From Sulfurivermis fontis (GTDB lineage: Bacteria > Pseudomonadota > Gammaproteobacteria > Thiohalomonadales > Thiohalomonadaceae), in NCBI RefSeq assembly GCF_004001245.1, contig NZ_AP018724.1, positions 2,038,501 through 2,102,500 on the forward strand: a stretch of DNA of 64,000 bases, given 5' to 3'. The first letter of the stretch is position 1. Each line of letters starts with the position of its first letter. A model generated the notes under the pieces. The model searched no databases and had not been told where the DNA came from. It was given only the letters and a program-made list of their open reading frames with translations. This document shows, piece after piece, positions 25,196 through 35,027 of the stretch. A program made the position numbers and the translations under genes.

Positions 25196-25402
25196 CTAGT
25201 TCTGCTCGACGTATTCAAAAAGGTCACTCACCTGGCATTTAAAGAGCGCACAGAGCTTGTCGATAGTCTCGAAGTCGACCCGTGTCGCTGTTTCTTTTTA
25301 CAGCAAGGTGATGGTGTTGCGATGCAGGCCGGTTTCACGGGCCACATCGATCACCTTCATCTTTCGCTCCCCCATAAGCCTCGACAAATGACACCGAATC
25401 AT
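25196..25402 (-). pseudogene. XRE-type (Cro/C1-like) regulator broken by one stop codon
   Basis: From the ATG at 25402 the minus strand encodes MIRCHLSRLMGERKMKVIDV and then ARETGLHRNTITLL. A TAA at 25300-25298 interrupts it, and the same frame then continues KETATRVDFETIDKLCALFK up to YVEQN and a TAG. This is a complete 69-codon helix-turn-helix protein of the short XRE type found in mobile elements. Relatives usually have Tyr where the stop is (TAC or TAT to TAA). It lies in the scar between the kinase gene and the IS fragment. Confidence 0.8.
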
Positions 25403-25434
25403 ACCATTCAGCCCCACTAGATAAAAAAATGTCA

Positions 25435-25497
25435 CAAGCGTGTCCTGGTCCTCATCATGTCCCCCCGTGTCAAGCGTGTCCTGGTCCTCATCATGTC
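25435..25497. repeat. Two copies of a 27-bp direct repeat
   Basis: An identical 27-base sequence beginning CAAGCGTGTCCTGG and ending CATCATGTC occurs at 25435-25461 and 25471-25497, separated by nine bases (36-base period). There are only two copies and no array. It sits between the broken XRE gene and the transposase tail, so it may be left over from an insertion or slippage event. Confidence 0.85.
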
Positions 25498-25682
25498 GCC
25501 ACGGGACTTCCAAGTCGCCCTGGCAACATTCGGACTCAGGACAAACATGCGCTTCGCGCAGCCCCGGCACGTCCTGCGTCCCACGGACCTTCGGCCCTGG
25601 CCACAAATGACTCTACGCCGGCACGCCTTGGCTGCTACGCCCGCCAAGGCCCGGCTACCGGGGGCTCCTTCGCCGTCCGGGC

Positions 25683-25910
25683 TCAGTCAGCAGTATGAGC
25701 AAGAAGGGCGACTGCTACGACAACGCCGCCATGGAGAGCTGGAATCACAGCCTCAAGGTCGAGGCCATTCACGGTGAACGTTTCATCACGCGGCAGGCAG
25801 CCAAGGACCACGTGTTTGAATACATCGAAGTCTATTACAATCAGAAGCGCCTGCACTCGCGCCTCGGCTATCTTTCGCCCGAGGCTTTCGAGCTGAGGCA
25901 TGTGGCTTAA
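25683..25910 (+). mobile_element. IS3-family transposase (orfB), C-terminal fragment
   Basis: The last 72 residues of an IS3-type transposase: SMSKKGDCYDNAAMESWNHS, then SLKVEAIHGERF and YIEVYYNQKRLHSRLGYLSP. It keeps the final glutamate of the DDE catalytic triad (AAMES), but both aspartates and the whole N-terminal part are missing. No upstream orfA and no inverted repeats are visible at the edges. It is a dead remnant. An ATG at 25695 could start a 71-residue peptide, but nothing suggests it is functional. Confidence 0.9.
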
Positions 25911-25979
25911 CTGAGTGTCCGTGAAATCGGGGCAAGATCAGGCATCGGGGAGTCCGCCATCGCGGACTCCCCGAGCGGA

Positions 25980-27254
25980 TCACACGGCGTCCAGCTTGCG
26001 CAGGGAAGCCGGCAGCAGGCGCAGGTCCACCAGGGCGGTGATCAGTGCCTTGCCGAAGGTGGCCTCGTCTTCGTACACCATCTTGTAGTACTGGATCTTC
26101 ATGGTCAGCGCGCTGCCGAACACGATGGCGATGAAGGTGATGATGGAGCCCACTGCCAGAGTGGACACACCGGTGATCGCCTGGCCCACGGTACACCCCA
26201 TGGCCAGCACACCGCCGAAGCCCATCAGCACGGCACCGATGAAGTGGTTGAGGAAGTCCTTGAAGCCGGCGAACCACTCGATACGGAAACCCTTGCTCAG
26301 CAGCGACCACAGCAGCGAACCGAGGATCACGCCGAATACCGACATGATGCCGAAGGTCAGCAGGCTGCTGTCGAAGCCCTGGGCGGCATAACCGACGGTC
26401 TGCCCCATGGGATTGATGAAGGTGAAGGACTGCGGGCTGAGCGGTGCGGCCACCGGCTTCTCCTCGATGCCCTCGTGGAAATCGGTGTACATGTCCCAGT
26501 AATCCGGGGTCACGGCATGGCGCAGGGCCACCGCCTCGTCCTCGATGTTGATGTAGAGATTGGAGGTGATATACCAGGCACCGACCACGCACAGGCCGAC
26601 CACCACACCACCGAGGATGTTGTCGAAACTGGAACGGAACTCGGCCGATTTGAGGACGAATACCAGCAGGGCCAGCGCAATCACGCCGCCGATGACCAGG
26701 CGGGCCATCTCCGCGTTGTCACGGCTCACCAGGCTGCCCAGGTCCTGATAGGGACCGACATTTACCGCCAGCGGACGAATCCAGTCGATGAACAGAATGG
26801 ACATCAGGGTCTGGTCGCTGCCCGGGAAGGGATTGACCATGAAGTAGGCGATGACGCCGATGATGAGCAGCACCATGATGGACTTGATGTTGCCGCCGCC
26901 GATGCGGATCAGGCACTTGTTGCCGCAGCCGCTGGCCAGGGTCATGCCGATACCGAAGATGAAGCCGCCGAGCAGGTTTTCCGCCCACACCAGTTGGCCC
27001 ATGCGATAGGGCGGGAACGCGTCGTTGGCCGCCACCATGCCGGCCGCCTCCAGCACAATCACGCCGACCAGCGCCACCACGATGGCCAGCAGCCAGGCGC
27101 GCATGCGGCCCCAGTCCCCCATGTTGACGGCGTCGGATACCGCGCCCATGGTGCAGAAATTGGTCTTGTTCACCACCGCACCCATCACCAGGGCAATGGC
27201 GAAAGTGGACCACAGCAGCATGGATTGTGCTTCGGTAAAGCTGTCGAAAATCAT
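25980..27254 (-). CDS. YeeE/YedE-family (TsuA-like) sulfur-compound transporter
   Basis: A 424-residue integral membrane protein with two homologous halves and about ten or more helices. The pore cysteines typical of the thiosulfate importer TsuA family are present: NKTNFCTMGAVSDA near residue 30, GCGNKCLIR in the first half and MGCTVGQAITGVS in the second. Family members import thiosulfate or related sulfur compounds. No partner TusA or YeeD gene lies next to it. It follows a 158-base gap after queC and is probably a single-gene unit. Confidence 0.85.
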   Translation of the reverse strand: MIFDSFTEAQSMLLWSTFAIALVMGAVVNKTNFCTMGAVSDAVNMGDWGRMRAWLLAIVVALVGVIVLEAAGMVAANDAFPPYRMGQLVWAENLLGGFIFGIGMTLASGCGNKCLIRIGGGNIKSIMVLLIIGVIAYFMVNPFPGSDQTLMSILFIDWIRPLAVNVGPYQDLGSLVSRDNAEMARLVIGGVIALALLVFVLKSAEFRSSFDNILGGVVVGLCVVGAWYITSNLYINIEDEAVALRHAVTPDYWDMYTDFHEGIEEKPVAAPLSPQSFTFINPMGQTVGYAAQGFDSSLLTFGIMSVFGVILGSLLWSLLSKGFRIEWFAGFKDFLNHFIGAVLMGFGGVLAMGCTVGQAITGVSTLAVGSIITFIAIVFGSALTMKIQYYKMVYEDEATFGKALITALVDLRLLPASLRKLDAV

Positions 27255-27412
27255 AGTGTCTCCTCACGACAAAAGTTCTGACCGCTGGCAGCCGGTGTGT
27301 CAGGTGGGTTCCGAAACGGCGGCAGCTCTTGATAGATGGCGTAGTGCGGCCGGTTATTCCCCGGAAATGAACCTGCCCAAAATACCCCACTGGGGCGGGG
27401 GATGCATTATCC

Positions 27413-28087
27413 CTATTGGTAGGGGGTCGGATCGGGCACGCCGGCAACGGCGAACCCGGCGGCACGCAGGCGGCAGGAGTCGCACACGCCGCAGGCGCGA
27501 CCAGCGGCATCGGGGTTGTAACAGGAAAGGGTCTGGCCGTAATCCACACCCAGGGCGGCGCCGGTGCGGATGATCTCGGCCTTGCTCATGTGGATCAGCG
27601 GAGCATGGACGGTCAGGCGCCGCCCCTCCACTCCGGCACGGGTGGCCAGATTGGCCATCTGTTCGAAAGCAGCGATGAATTCGGGGCGGCAATCGGGATA
27701 GCCGGAGTAATCCACCGCATTGACGCCGATGAAGATATCCCCGGCCCCCAGCACCTCGGCCCAGGCCAGGGCCAGGGACAGGAATACGGTATTGCGTGCC
27801 GGCACGTAGGTGACGGGGATCCCCTCCCCCGGCGTCTCGGGAACGGCGATGGTGTCGTCGGTCAGCGCCGAGCCGCCGAACTGGCGCAGGTCCAGCGGGA
27901 AGGTACGGTGCTCCACCGCCCCCAGGCTGCGCGCGACGCGCCCCGCCGCCGCCAGTTCGCAGCGATGGCGCTGACCGTAGTCGAAACTGAGGGCATAACA
28001 GGTAAACCCTGCCGCCCGTGCCATGGCCAGGGCAGTGGCGGAATCCAGTCCACCGGAAACCAGCACCACTGCCCGCTTGTTCGTCAT
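27413..28087 (-). CDS. queC: 7-cyano-7-deazaguanine synthase QueC
   Basis: A 224-residue ATP-dependent enzyme that makes preQ0 from 7-carboxy-7-deazaguanine in queuosine biosynthesis. The N-terminal PP-loop is [13 protein letters not shown]. The zinc site is C-X8-C-X2-C-X2-C in [17 protein letters not shown], and [18 protein letters not shown] is also characteristic. It overlaps the queE stop by four bases. Confidence 0.95.
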   Translation of the reverse strand: MTNKRAVVLVSGGLDSATALAMARAAGFTCYALSFDYGQRHRCELAAAGRVARSLGAVEHRTFPLDLRQFGGSALTDDTIAVPETPGEGIPVTYVPARNTVFLSLALAWAEVLGAGDIFIGVNAVDYSGYPDCRPEFIAAFEQMANLATRAGVEGRRLTVHAPLIHMSKAEIIRTGAALGVDYGQTLSCYNPDAAGRACGVCDSCRLRAAGFAVAGVPDPTPYQ

Positions 28088-28731
28088 TTACCCCGCGCCT
28101 CGCCCCACAAAATCTTGTGTAACTGCAACTGGAAACGCACTTGCAGGCGATCACCCAGAATCCAGTCCGCCAGTCGTGCCGGCGCCAGCCGGCCATGGCA
28201 GGGCGACATCAGCACCTCGCAGCGCGCCGTCAGATCATGGCGCCGGATGATCTCCCGCGCCCAGTCGTAGTCGGCGCGATCGCACACCACCACCTTTACC
28301 TGATCATGTGCGGTAAGCGCCTCGATGTTTTCGTAGCGGTTCTTCCCCGCCTCGCCCGAGCCCGGCGTCTTCAGGTCCATTACTTTGCTCACCCGTGCAT
28401 CCACCGCCGCCACATCAAGGGCACCGGAGGTTTCCAGCGATACCTCGTAGCCGGCATCACACAAGCGGCGCAGCAACTCCAGGCAGGCACGCTGCACCAA
28501 CGGCTCGCCGCCGGTGACGCAGACGTGATGCGCACCATAGGACGCCACCTGCGCCAGTACCTGCTCCAACATCATCCACTCACCGCCGCTGAAGGCATAT
28601 TCCGTATCGCAGTAATTGCAGCGCAGCGGACAACCGGTCAGGCGCACGAATACCGTGGGCCAACCGACACTGCGTGACTCGCCCTGCAGGGAGTGGAAGA
28701 TTTCAGTGATGCGCAGACGGGCTTCGTCCAT
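28084..28731 (-). CDS. queE: 7-carboxy-7-deazaguanine synthase QueE
   Basis: A 215-residue radical SAM enzyme that forms the 7-deazaguanine ring in queuosine synthesis. The N terminus [10 protein letters not shown] is typical, and the cluster motif is [15 protein letters not shown] (C-X3-C-X2-C). VTGGEPLVQ follows. The frame opens at 28767, but the ATG at 28731 ([12 protein letters not shown]) fits the family length. It is translationally coupled to queC. Confidence 0.94.
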   Translation of the reverse strand: MDEARLRITEIFHSLQGESRSVGWPTVFVRLTGCPLRCNYCDTEYAFSGGEWMMLEQVLAQVASYGAHHVCVTGGEPLVQRACLELLRRLCDAGYEVSLETSGALDVAAVDARVSKVMDLKTPGSGEAGKNRYENIEALTAHDQVKVVVCDRADYDWAREIIRRHDLTARCEVLMSPCHGRLAPARLADWILGDRLQVRFQLQLHKILWGEARGK

Positions 28732-28751
28732 GGGAATACGAAACAGCGATA

Positions 28752-28789
28752 GGCGGCAAAGGCGCAAAAAGTTTTACGCCTTTGCCGCC
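28752..28789. terminator. Strong hairpin after cpoB
   Basis: GGCGGCAAAGGCG (28752-28764) and CGCCTTTGCCGCC (28777-28789) are perfect 13-base arms around a 12-base loop. The hairpin begins eight bases after the cpoB stop, so it may end or insulate the tol-pal transcript. No clean U-run follows on either strand, and intrinsic termination is therefore unproven. Confidence 0.6.
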
Positions 28790-28796
28790 AGAGAAG

Positions 28797-29624
28797 TTAA
28801 TTTCCCTCACCGCGCATCTTCTGCAGGAAGGCGTTGGCCTGGCCGGCCTCGGTGGTATCGGGATAGAGACGAGCCAGTTCCGTGAGTATCTTGCGCGCCT
28901 CGGCCTTGTCACCGAGTTCGTATTGACTGTAGCCGATCTTCAACATCGCCTCGGCCAGCTTGGGACTTTTGGGATAACGCTGCAGCAGCGTACGGTAATC
29001 AACCACCGCCTGCTTGAAGTTGCGCTGCGCATAGTTTGCCTCGCCGATCCAGTACTGCGCGATATGGCCATAGCGCCCATCCGGATATTCCTTGAGAAAA
29101 CTGCGGAAGGCCGCAATCGCCTGTTCATAACGCAAGTCACGCAACTGATCGAAGGCCTGCTGATAGGCCTCGCGCTCTTTGTCCGCATTGGCGTTATGAG
29201 TGGAGGCCGGAGCGGTGGCAACAGGGGCGGCGGCTGGCGCCGGGGCGGATGCTGCAACCGGCGCAACCGGAGGCGCGCTGGTGGGCGAGGCAGCGCTTAC
29301 CGGCGCCGGCGGCACCACAGCAGCCTGCGGCGCCGTCATGCCACCCTCACGCTCCAGGCGCGACAGGCGGCGATCGATGTCGAGATACAGATCGCGCTGG
29401 CGCTGGCGCAATTCACCCAGCATATGGGTCTGCTCCTCCATCTGGCCACGCAGTTGCTGGATCTCCTGCTCCAGCCGATCCAGGCGCAGGGCCATGTCAA
29501 TCAGTGCCTGACTTTCGAGCTGCCGCTCCAGACGTGCCACACGCTCCTCCAGCGGCTCAGCGGCAAGAACTGGCAGTGTCAGGACGGCCAGCAGCGTTAC
29601 AGCAACAAGTTGGTATCTCGCCAT
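28797..29624 (-). CDS. cpoB: Cell division coordinator CpoB (YbgF)
   Basis: A 275-residue periplasmic protein. A signal peptide (1-21) precedes an N-terminal coiled coil that trimerises (EERVARLERQLESQALIDMA). A long Ala/Pro-rich linker (120-165) follows, then C-terminal TPR repeats (YQQAFDQLRDLRYEQAIAAF, LAEAMLKIGYSQYELGDKAE). It links Tol-Pal to peptidoglycan synthesis at the division septum. It is the last gene of the tol-pal cluster, one base after pal. Confidence 0.94.
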   Translation of the reverse strand: MARYQLVAVTLLAVLTLPVLAAEPLEERVARLERQLESQALIDMALRLDRLEQEIQQLRGQMEEQTHMLGELRQRQRDLYLDIDRRLSRLEREGGMTAPQAAVVPPAPVSAASPTSAPPVAPVAASAPAPAAAPVATAPASTHNANADKEREAYQQAFDQLRDLRYEQAIAAFRSFLKEYPDGRYGHIAQYWIGEANYAQRNFKQAVVDYRTLLQRYPKSPKLAEAMLKIGYSQYELGDKAEARKILTELARLYPDTTEAGQANAFLQKMRGEGN

Positions 29625-29625
29625 A

Positions 29626-30162
29626 TCAATATCCCGAATAAAGCAGCTCCACGCGGCGGTTCAGGCGCCAGGCCGATTCGTCATGACCGAAGGCCACTGG
29701 GCGCTCCTCGCCGAAACTGATCACCTGCACCTGGCGCGCACCGACGCCCTGCAAGGTCATCAGGCGCTCCACCGCCTTGGCGCGGCGTTCGCCCAGGGCC
29801 AGATTGTACTCCCGTGAGCCACGTTCGTCGGCATGACCCTCCAGCACCACGGAGATTTCGGGATTCTGCGCCAGATAGCGGGCGTGGGTAGCGATAAGTT
29901 CGCGCCCCTCCGGCGTCACCTCGCTGCTGTCGAAGGCAAAATAGATGACGCGCTTGGCCAGCGGGCTGGCCGGATCGGTCAGCGGCGAGGCACCGAATTC
30001 GCCACCCAGTTGCGCACTGCCGGTTTCGACGCCACCGCGGCCGTCGTCACGGCCGATGCTGCGCTCCTCCACCGGCACGTCTTCCGGCCGCTCCTCCAGG
30101 CTGCCGCACGCCGCCAGCAACAGACTGCTCAAACCGATGACCCACACTGCTTTGCTGTTCAT
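29626..30162 (-). CDS. pal: Peptidoglycan-associated lipoprotein Pal
   Basis: A 178-residue outer-membrane lipoprotein: lipobox LLAAC at residues 15-19, a flexible linker, then an OmpA-like peptidoglycan-binding domain (VIYFAFDSSEVTPEGRELIA, VLEGHADERGSREYNLALGE). It connects the outer membrane to peptidoglycan and is moved by the TolQRAB motor. It ends one base before cpoB. Confidence 0.95.
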   Translation of the reverse strand: MNSKAVWVIGLSSLLLAACGSLEERPEDVPVEERSIGRDDGRGGVETGSAQLGGEFGASPLTDPASPLAKRVIYFAFDSSEVTPEGRELIATHARYLAQNPEISVVLEGHADERGSREYNLALGERRAKAVERLMTLQGVGARQVQVISFGEERPVAFGHDESAWRLNRRVELLYSGY

Positions 30163-30173
30163 ATCTTGTACTC

Positions 30174-31472
30174 CTATTCGCCGAAGAAGGGAGACCAGGC
30201 CGGTTCGCGCACATCACCTTTTTTCAGGCCCAGCCGCTGCCGCGCCCGGCCGTCTGCCGAGACTGCTTCAAGTACGCCGCGATCCCCCACCTCGGTGGCA
30301 TACAACACCATCGCGCCGTTGGGGGCGAAACTGGGCGATTCGTCGAGCCGGGTGTCGGTCAACACGCGCAACACGCCGCTCTCCAGGTCCAGCACCGCGA
30401 TGCGGAAGCGGTTGCCGTCGCCATGCACCATCGCCAGCCGCTTGCCGTCGGGCGACAATGCCGGGCTGGCGTTGTAAATGCCTTCGAAGGTGACGCGCTG
30501 CGGCGCGTCCAGCGGACGCCCCTGGGGGTCGAGGCGCACGCGGTAGATCTGCGGCCGCCCGCCCCGATCGGAGGTGAAGTAGAGGCTGCGGCCGTCCGGC
30601 GCCCACACCGGCTCGGTATCGATGGCGAAGTGCTGGGTCACCCGCGTCAAGCGCTTGCTGCCCAGTTCCAGCACATAGATTTCGGGATTGCCGTCGCGCG
30701 ACAGGGTCAAGGCCAGACGCTGGCCGTCGGGGGAAAAATCCGGCGCGCTATTGATGCCGGCGAATTCCGCCACCTTCTGCCGCGTACCGCTGGCAATGTC
30801 CTGGATGTAGATCATGGAACGGCCGTCCTCGAAGGACACATAGGCCAGGCGGCGTCCGTCCGGTGCCCAGGTCGGCGACATCAGAGGCTGGGTGGAGGTC
30901 AGGATCACCTGTTCGTTGTGGCCGTCCGCATCGGCCACCTCCAGACGGAAGCGGCGCTTGCCCGCCTCCAGATTTTCCACCGTGACATAGGCGATGTGGG
31001 TATCGAAGGCACCGCGCTGCCCAGTGAGGCGCTGATAGATGATATCGGCGATCTGATGCGCCACCCGGCGCAGCCGTGACACATCCGCCTGCATGGTGTA
31101 GCCGGCCAGTTGCACCCCACGCACGGTATCGAACAACTGGAACTGCACCTGATAGCGGCCGTCGCGCAGTTCCATCCGGCCGATGACCAGATTGTCGCTG
31201 CCGACGCCCCGCCACAGATTGAAATTGACGTCGCGCCCGTCCACCGGATGCTGCGGCAGGCGCGCCGCGTCCAGCGGCGCGAACTGGCCGCTGCGCGCCA
31301 GATCGGCGCTGATGATCGCCGCCATGTCCTGCGCCGGTACACCGGGACCGCTCCAGCCGAAGGGCACCACGGCAATGGGCATGGCGCCTTCCATACCCTG
31401 GGTGATCTCGATACTGAGGCGTGCCTGGGCGGTGGTGGTCCACAACAGACACATCAGCAGCAGAGCTTTCAT
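30174..31472 (-). CDS. tolB: Tol-Pal system beta-propeller protein TolB
   Basis: A 432-residue periplasmic protein. A signal peptide (MKALLLMCLLWTTTAQA) precedes the N-terminal domain and a six-bladed propeller with TolB repeats (PTWAPDGRRLAYVSF, PDFSPDGQRLALTLS, PVWAPDGRSLYFTSD, SPDGKRLAMVHGDG). TolB competes with peptidoglycan for Pal. The frame continues upstream into tolA, but the ATG at 31472 gives the signal peptide. Confidence 0.95.
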   Translation of the reverse strand: MKALLLMCLLWTTTAQARLSIEITQGMEGAMPIAVVPFGWSGPGVPAQDMAAIISADLARSGQFAPLDAARLPQHPVDGRDVNFNLWRGVGSDNLVIGRMELRDGRYQVQFQLFDTVRGVQLAGYTMQADVSRLRRVAHQIADIIYQRLTGQRGAFDTHIAYVTVENLEAGKRRFRLEVADADGHNEQVILTSTQPLMSPTWAPDGRRLAYVSFEDGRSMIYIQDIASGTRQKVAEFAGINSAPDFSPDGQRLALTLSRDGNPEIYVLELGSKRLTRVTQHFAIDTEPVWAPDGRSLYFTSDRGGRPQIYRVRLDPQGRPLDAPQRVTFEGIYNASPALSPDGKRLAMVHGDGNRFRIAVLDLESGVLRVLTDTRLDESPSFAPNGAMVLYATEVGDRGVLEAVSADGRARQRLGLKKGDVREPAWSPFFGE

Positions 31473-31485
31473 CGCGTTCAAGGCA

Positions 31486-32361
31486 TTACCTCGCTTCGAA
31501 GATGAATTCGATTTCACGTTCCCACAGTTCCGGTACCGGCGGCGGCGGCAAGGGCGTCGCCTTGTGCACGGCGATCTCCACCGAACGGTCGAACACGGCA
31601 TCACCGCTGCCGCGCGTGATGCGTACGTTCACCACATCACCGGTGGGCAGTTGCTGCACCAGCACCGTGCAAGTCATGCCCGGCCGCGCCGTTGCCGGCC
31701 GCAGCCAGTTGCGCTCCACCTTGTTGCGGATATCGGCGATGTACTGCTGTACCAGCGTGGCATTCTGCCGCGCACGCTCCTGCGCCCGCTTCTGTGCCTC
31801 CGCCTCCATCTGGCGCTGCGCCTCGGCCATCTTGGCCTTCAAGTCTGCCTCCGCCGCCGCCTTCTTGCGCGCCTCTTCCTCCTGCTTGCGCCTGGCCTCC
31901 AGTTCCCTGGCCTTCTTCTCCTCGGCGATACGTTTCTTTTCCGCCTCTTCGGCGGCCTTCTGCAAGTCAGCCAGGCGTTTCTGCTCCGCGGCTTCCTTCG
32001 CCTTGCGTTCCTGCTCGGCGGCGGCGCGCTGCCTCTGTTCCTCTTCGGCCCGGCGCTTCACCTCCGCCGCCCGCTGTTCCTCGCGCTGGCGTACCTCGCG
32101 CGCGCGCTGCGCCTCGTCCCGCAACTGCTGGCGCCGCGCCTCTTCCTGCTGCTGCTGGCGGCGCGCCTCGTCGCGCAGGCGCTGCACCTCGGCCTGCACC
32201 TGCGCCTCATCCACCGCCCGCGCCTGGATCGGCTCCGCCTCCGCCTGTGCCGCCGCCGGCTGCGGTCGTGGTGCCGGGGCATGCAGACTCACCCCCAGCA
32301 GGGCGACCACCACCGCATGCAGCACCAGCGACCAGCCATAGGGGGCGAACCTACCGGACAT
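31486..32361 (-). CDS. tolA: Cell envelope integrity protein TolA
   Basis: A 291-residue inner-membrane protein: one helix near the N terminus (YGWSLVLHAVVVALLGVSL), a long charged helical domain (about 45-205) of Ala, Glu, Lys, Arg and Gln, and a C-terminal TonB-like domain (GMTCTVLVQQLPTGDVVNVR) that contacts Pal and TolB. It spans the periplasm and transmits force from TolQR. Confidence 0.93.
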   Translation of the reverse strand: MSGRFAPYGWSLVLHAVVVALLGVSLHAPAPRPQPAAAQAEAEPIQARAVDEAQVQAEVQRLRDEARRQQQQEEARRQQLRDEAQRAREVRQREEQRAAEVKRRAEEEQRQRAAAEQERKAKEAAEQKRLADLQKAAEEAEKKRIAEEKKARELEARRKQEEEARKKAAAEADLKAKMAEAQRQMEAEAQKRAQERARQNATLVQQYIADIRNKVERNWLRPATARPGMTCTVLVQQLPTGDVVNVRITRGSGDAVFDRSVEIAVHKATPLPPPPVPELWEREIEFIFEAR

Positions 32362-32367
32362 GCTCGC

Positions 32368-32802
32368 TTATTCCGGCGACTCGGTGAGCAGGCCCACGCC
32401 CGGCACGCCGGACTGTTGCAGCACCGCCATCACCGCCACCACCTTACCGTAGGGCACATTGCGATCGCCGCGTACATACACCGGCGTCTGCGGTTGCAGG
32501 CGCAGTTCAGCGGCCACGCGCACAGCAAGCCTTTCGGCGTCCAGCTGGACCGAACGCTCGGCGCCCTTGGTGAAATGCAGATCACCGGCCGCGTCCACGG
32601 TGACCACCAGCGGCGGAATGGACGACGGTGCGACGGTTTCCGCCGGCGCCCGCGGCAGGTCCACCTTGACCCCCTGGGTCAGCAGCGGCGCGGTGATCAT
32701 GAATATCACCAGCAGCACCAGCATGACATCGATATACGGCACGACGTTGATCTCGCCCATGGGCTTCTTGCGTTTGTGCCGGTACGCCACGCCGCCGCTC
32801 AT
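32368..32802 (-). CDS. tolR: Tol-Pal motor protein TolR
   Basis: A 144-residue ExbD-family protein with one membrane helix carrying the proton-path aspartate (VVPYIDVMLVLLVIFMITAP) and a periplasmic domain. The ATG at 32802 overlaps the tolQ stop by four bases (ATGA), which settles the start although the frame is open further upstream. Confidence 0.94.
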   Translation of the reverse strand: MSGGVAYRHKRKKPMGEINVVPYIDVMLVLLVIFMITAPLLTQGVKVDLPRAPAETVAPSSIPPLVVTVDAAGDLHFTKGAERSVQLDAERLAVRVAAELRLQPQTPVYVRGDRNVPYGKVVAVMAVLQQSGVPGVGLLTESPE

Positions 32803-33476
32803 TTGGCGTGGGCCTGGCGCTGCAACAGGGTGGAGAATTCTTCCGTGTAGGCCTCGTAGCGATTCACCAGACGCTCCACGTCGTTGGCATAACGGTTGTA
32901 GGCGATGACGGCGGGGATGGCCGCGAACAGGCCCATGGCCGTGGCGATGAGCGCCTCGGCGATACCGGGCGCCACCATGGCCAGCGTGGCCTGCTGCACC
33001 GAACCCAGGGCGCGGAAGGAATTCATGATGCCCCACACGGTACCGAACAGGCCGATGTAGGGGCTGGTGGAGCCGACGGTGGCGAGGAAGGACAGATTGG
33101 CTTCCAGGCGATCGATCTCGCGGCTCAGCGCCACGCGCATGGCGCGCTGTGATCCCTCCACCACCGCCATCGGTTCCACACCGCCCTGCTTGCGCAGGCG
33201 CGCGAACTCGCCGAAACCGGCCTCGAACAGTGCCGCCATGCCGGTGTTGTCATCGCGGGTCTTGGTCACCTGCTTGTACAGCTCGACCAGATCGATGCCG
33301 GACCAGAAGCGCTTCTCGAAGGTATTGGCATCGGCCACCGCCGCCTTGAGCAGGCGCCACTTGGCGATGATCTGTCCCCAGGAAACGATGGAGATGACCA
33401 GCAGGAGAAGCATGACCGCCTGTACCAGTAGGCTGGCTTCCACAAACAGAGTCAACAGGGAAATGTCGGTATTCAT
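32799..33476 (-). CDS. tolQ: Tol-Pal motor protein TolQ
   Basis: A 225-residue ExbB-family protein with three membrane helices: VQAVMLLLLVISIVSWG near the N terminus, and two in the C-terminal half (LATVGSTSPYIGLFGTVWGI, ALIATAMGLFAAIPAVIAYN). With TolR it forms the proton channel that drives TolA. It starts the tolQRAB block, 77 bases after ybgC. Confidence 0.95.
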   Translation of the reverse strand: MNTDISLLTLFVEASLLVQAVMLLLLVISIVSWGQIIAKWRLLKAAVADANTFEKRFWSGIDLVELYKQVTKTRDDNTGMAALFEAGFGEFARLRKQGGVEPMAVVEGSQRAMRVALSREIDRLEANLSFLATVGSTSPYIGLFGTVWGIMNSFRALGSVQQATLAMVAPGIAEALIATAMGLFAAIPAVIAYNRYANDVERLVNRYEAYTEEFSTLLQRQAHAK

Positions 33477-33553
33477 CCTTGGGCACTATCCATCGGCAGA
33501 GGGATACGGAGTTGCAACCTACGGTCCGGCAGCCGCCGTGTCTGCGAACTCCA

Positions 33554-33976
33554 TTATTGTTTCTCGTTAAGTTGCTCCAGGGCGGCGACGATGGCCGCCG
33601 GTGCCGGTTTCGGCCGCAAAGTCTGCGCATCCAGACTGGCGATCTTCACCTTGCCCCGGCACAGCACTTCCTCGCCGCGGCACACCTCCTGACGGAAGGT
33701 GATGCTGGCGCCGCCGTTGTGCACTACCTCCGCCGTGACGGAAAGCGCATCGTTGAAACGCGCCGGCCGCAGATAATCCACCTCGATGGAGCGCACCGCA
33801 AAAATGATAGCGGCGTCACGAATCAATGCGTCCTGCTCGAAACCGAGACTGCGCAACCATTCGGTACGCGCCCGCTCCATGAACTTGAGGTAGTTGGCGT
33901 AATACACCACCCCACCGGAATCGGTATCCTCGTAATACACCCGCACCGGCCAGACAAACACTGCCACCTTAGTCAC
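33554..33976 (-). CDS. ybgC: Acyl-CoA thioesterase YbgC
   Basis: A 140-residue hotdog-fold thioesterase, classically the first gene of tol-pal clusters. The catalytic motif is [20 protein letters not shown], with the active-site Asp in DTDS. The only in-frame starts before the conserved motif are GTG codons (33976 or 33967). The first overlaps the ruvB stop by eight bases. Confidence 0.93.
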   Translation of the reverse strand: MTKVAVFVWPVRVYYEDTDSGGVVYYANYLKFMERARTEWLRSLGFEQDALIRDAAIIFAVRSIEVDYLRPARFNDALSVTAEVVHNGGASITFRQEVCRGEEVLCRGKVKIASLDAQTLRPKPAPAAIVAALEQLNEKQ

Positions 33977-35027
33977 CCTTGCCGCCGTTTAGTTCCAGCG
34001 ACTGCTGCAGGTTACGCGCTGCGGACTGCGGCGGCGTAAAGCCAAAATGCAGATAGGCACTGTTGGTGGCCGTGCGGCCGCGCGGCGTGCGCATCAGAAA
34101 GCCCTGCTGGATGAGGTAGGGCTCCAGCACGTCCTCGATGGTGCCACGTTCCTCGCCGATGGCAGCGGCCAGGCTGTCGACCCCCACCGGGCCGCCGTCG
34201 AACTTTTCGATCACCGCCAGCAACAGTTTGCGGTCCATCACGTCGAATCCATTGGCATCCACATCGAGCATGTCGAGGGCACGATCCGCCACCGCATCGG
34301 TGATACAGCCATCGGACTTGACCTCGGCATAGTCGCGCACACGACGCAGCAGGCGGTTGGCGATACGCGGCGTGCCGCGCGACCGGCGCGCGATCTCGTG
34401 CGCGCCCTGCGGCTCGATCTGCACGCCGAGGATGCGCGCCGAGCGCGTTACGATGGACTGCAATTCATCGACGCTGTAGAACTCGAGCCGCTGCACGATA
34501 CCGAAACGATCACGCAGCGGCGAGGTAAGCAGGCCGGCGCGGGTGGTGGCGCCGACCAGGGTGAACGGCGGCAGGTCCAGCTTGATGGAGCGTGCGGCGG
34601 GCCCCTCGCCGATCATGATGTCGAGCTGGTAGTCCTCCATCGCCGGATAGAGTACTTCCTCCACCACCGGCGACAGACGATGGATCTCGTCGACGAACAG
34701 CACGTCGTGGGGTTCCAGGTTGGTGAGCAGTGCGGCGAGGTCGCCGGGACGCTCCAGCACCGGACCGGAGGTATGGCGCAGTTGCACGCCCATTTCCTCG
34801 GCGATGATGTGCGCCAGGGTGGTCTTGCCCAGCCCCGGGGGACCGAACAGCAGTACGTGATCGAGCGCCTCGTGGCGCTTCTTCGCCGCCTGGATGAAGA
34901 TTTCCATCTGCTCGCGCACGGCGCGCTGGCCGACGTAGTCGGCGAGCTGGCGCGGCCGAATGGCACGATCCAGCGCCTCATCCTCACGGCTGGCGCCGGC
35001 GCTGATCAGGCGATCGGCTTCTATCAT
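33969..35027 (-). CDS. ruvB: Holliday junction branch migration helicase RuvB
   Basis: A 352-residue AAA+ motor that drives branch migration with RuvA. Walker A is [11 protein letters not shown] and Walker B is [10 protein letters not shown]; sensor motif GATTRAGLL and arginine finger region [14 protein letters not shown] are present. The C-terminal winged helix ends in HFGFTPP. The start overlaps ruvA by four bases. Confidence 0.97.
   Translation of the reverse strand: MIEADRLISAGASREDEALDRAIRPRQLADYVGQRAVREQMEIFIQAAKKRHEALDHVLLFGPPGLGKTTLAHIIAEEMGVQLRHTSGPVLERPGDLAALLTNLEPHDVLFVDEIHRLSPVVEEVLYPAMEDYQLDIMIGEGPAARSIKLDLPPFTLVGATTRAGLLTSPLRDRFGIVQRLEFYSVDELQSIVTRSARILGVQIEPQGAHEIARRSRGTPRIANRLLRRVRDYAEVKSDGCITDAVADRALDMLDVDANGFDVMDRKLLLAVIEKFDGGPVGVDSLAAAIGEERGTIEDVLEPYLIQQGFLMRTPRGRTATNSAYLHFGFTPPQSAARNLQQSLELNGGKGD

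Noticed and set aside
25435-25497. Possible start of a CRISPR array
   Set aside because: There are only two copies with a nine-base gap, no further units and no cas genes.
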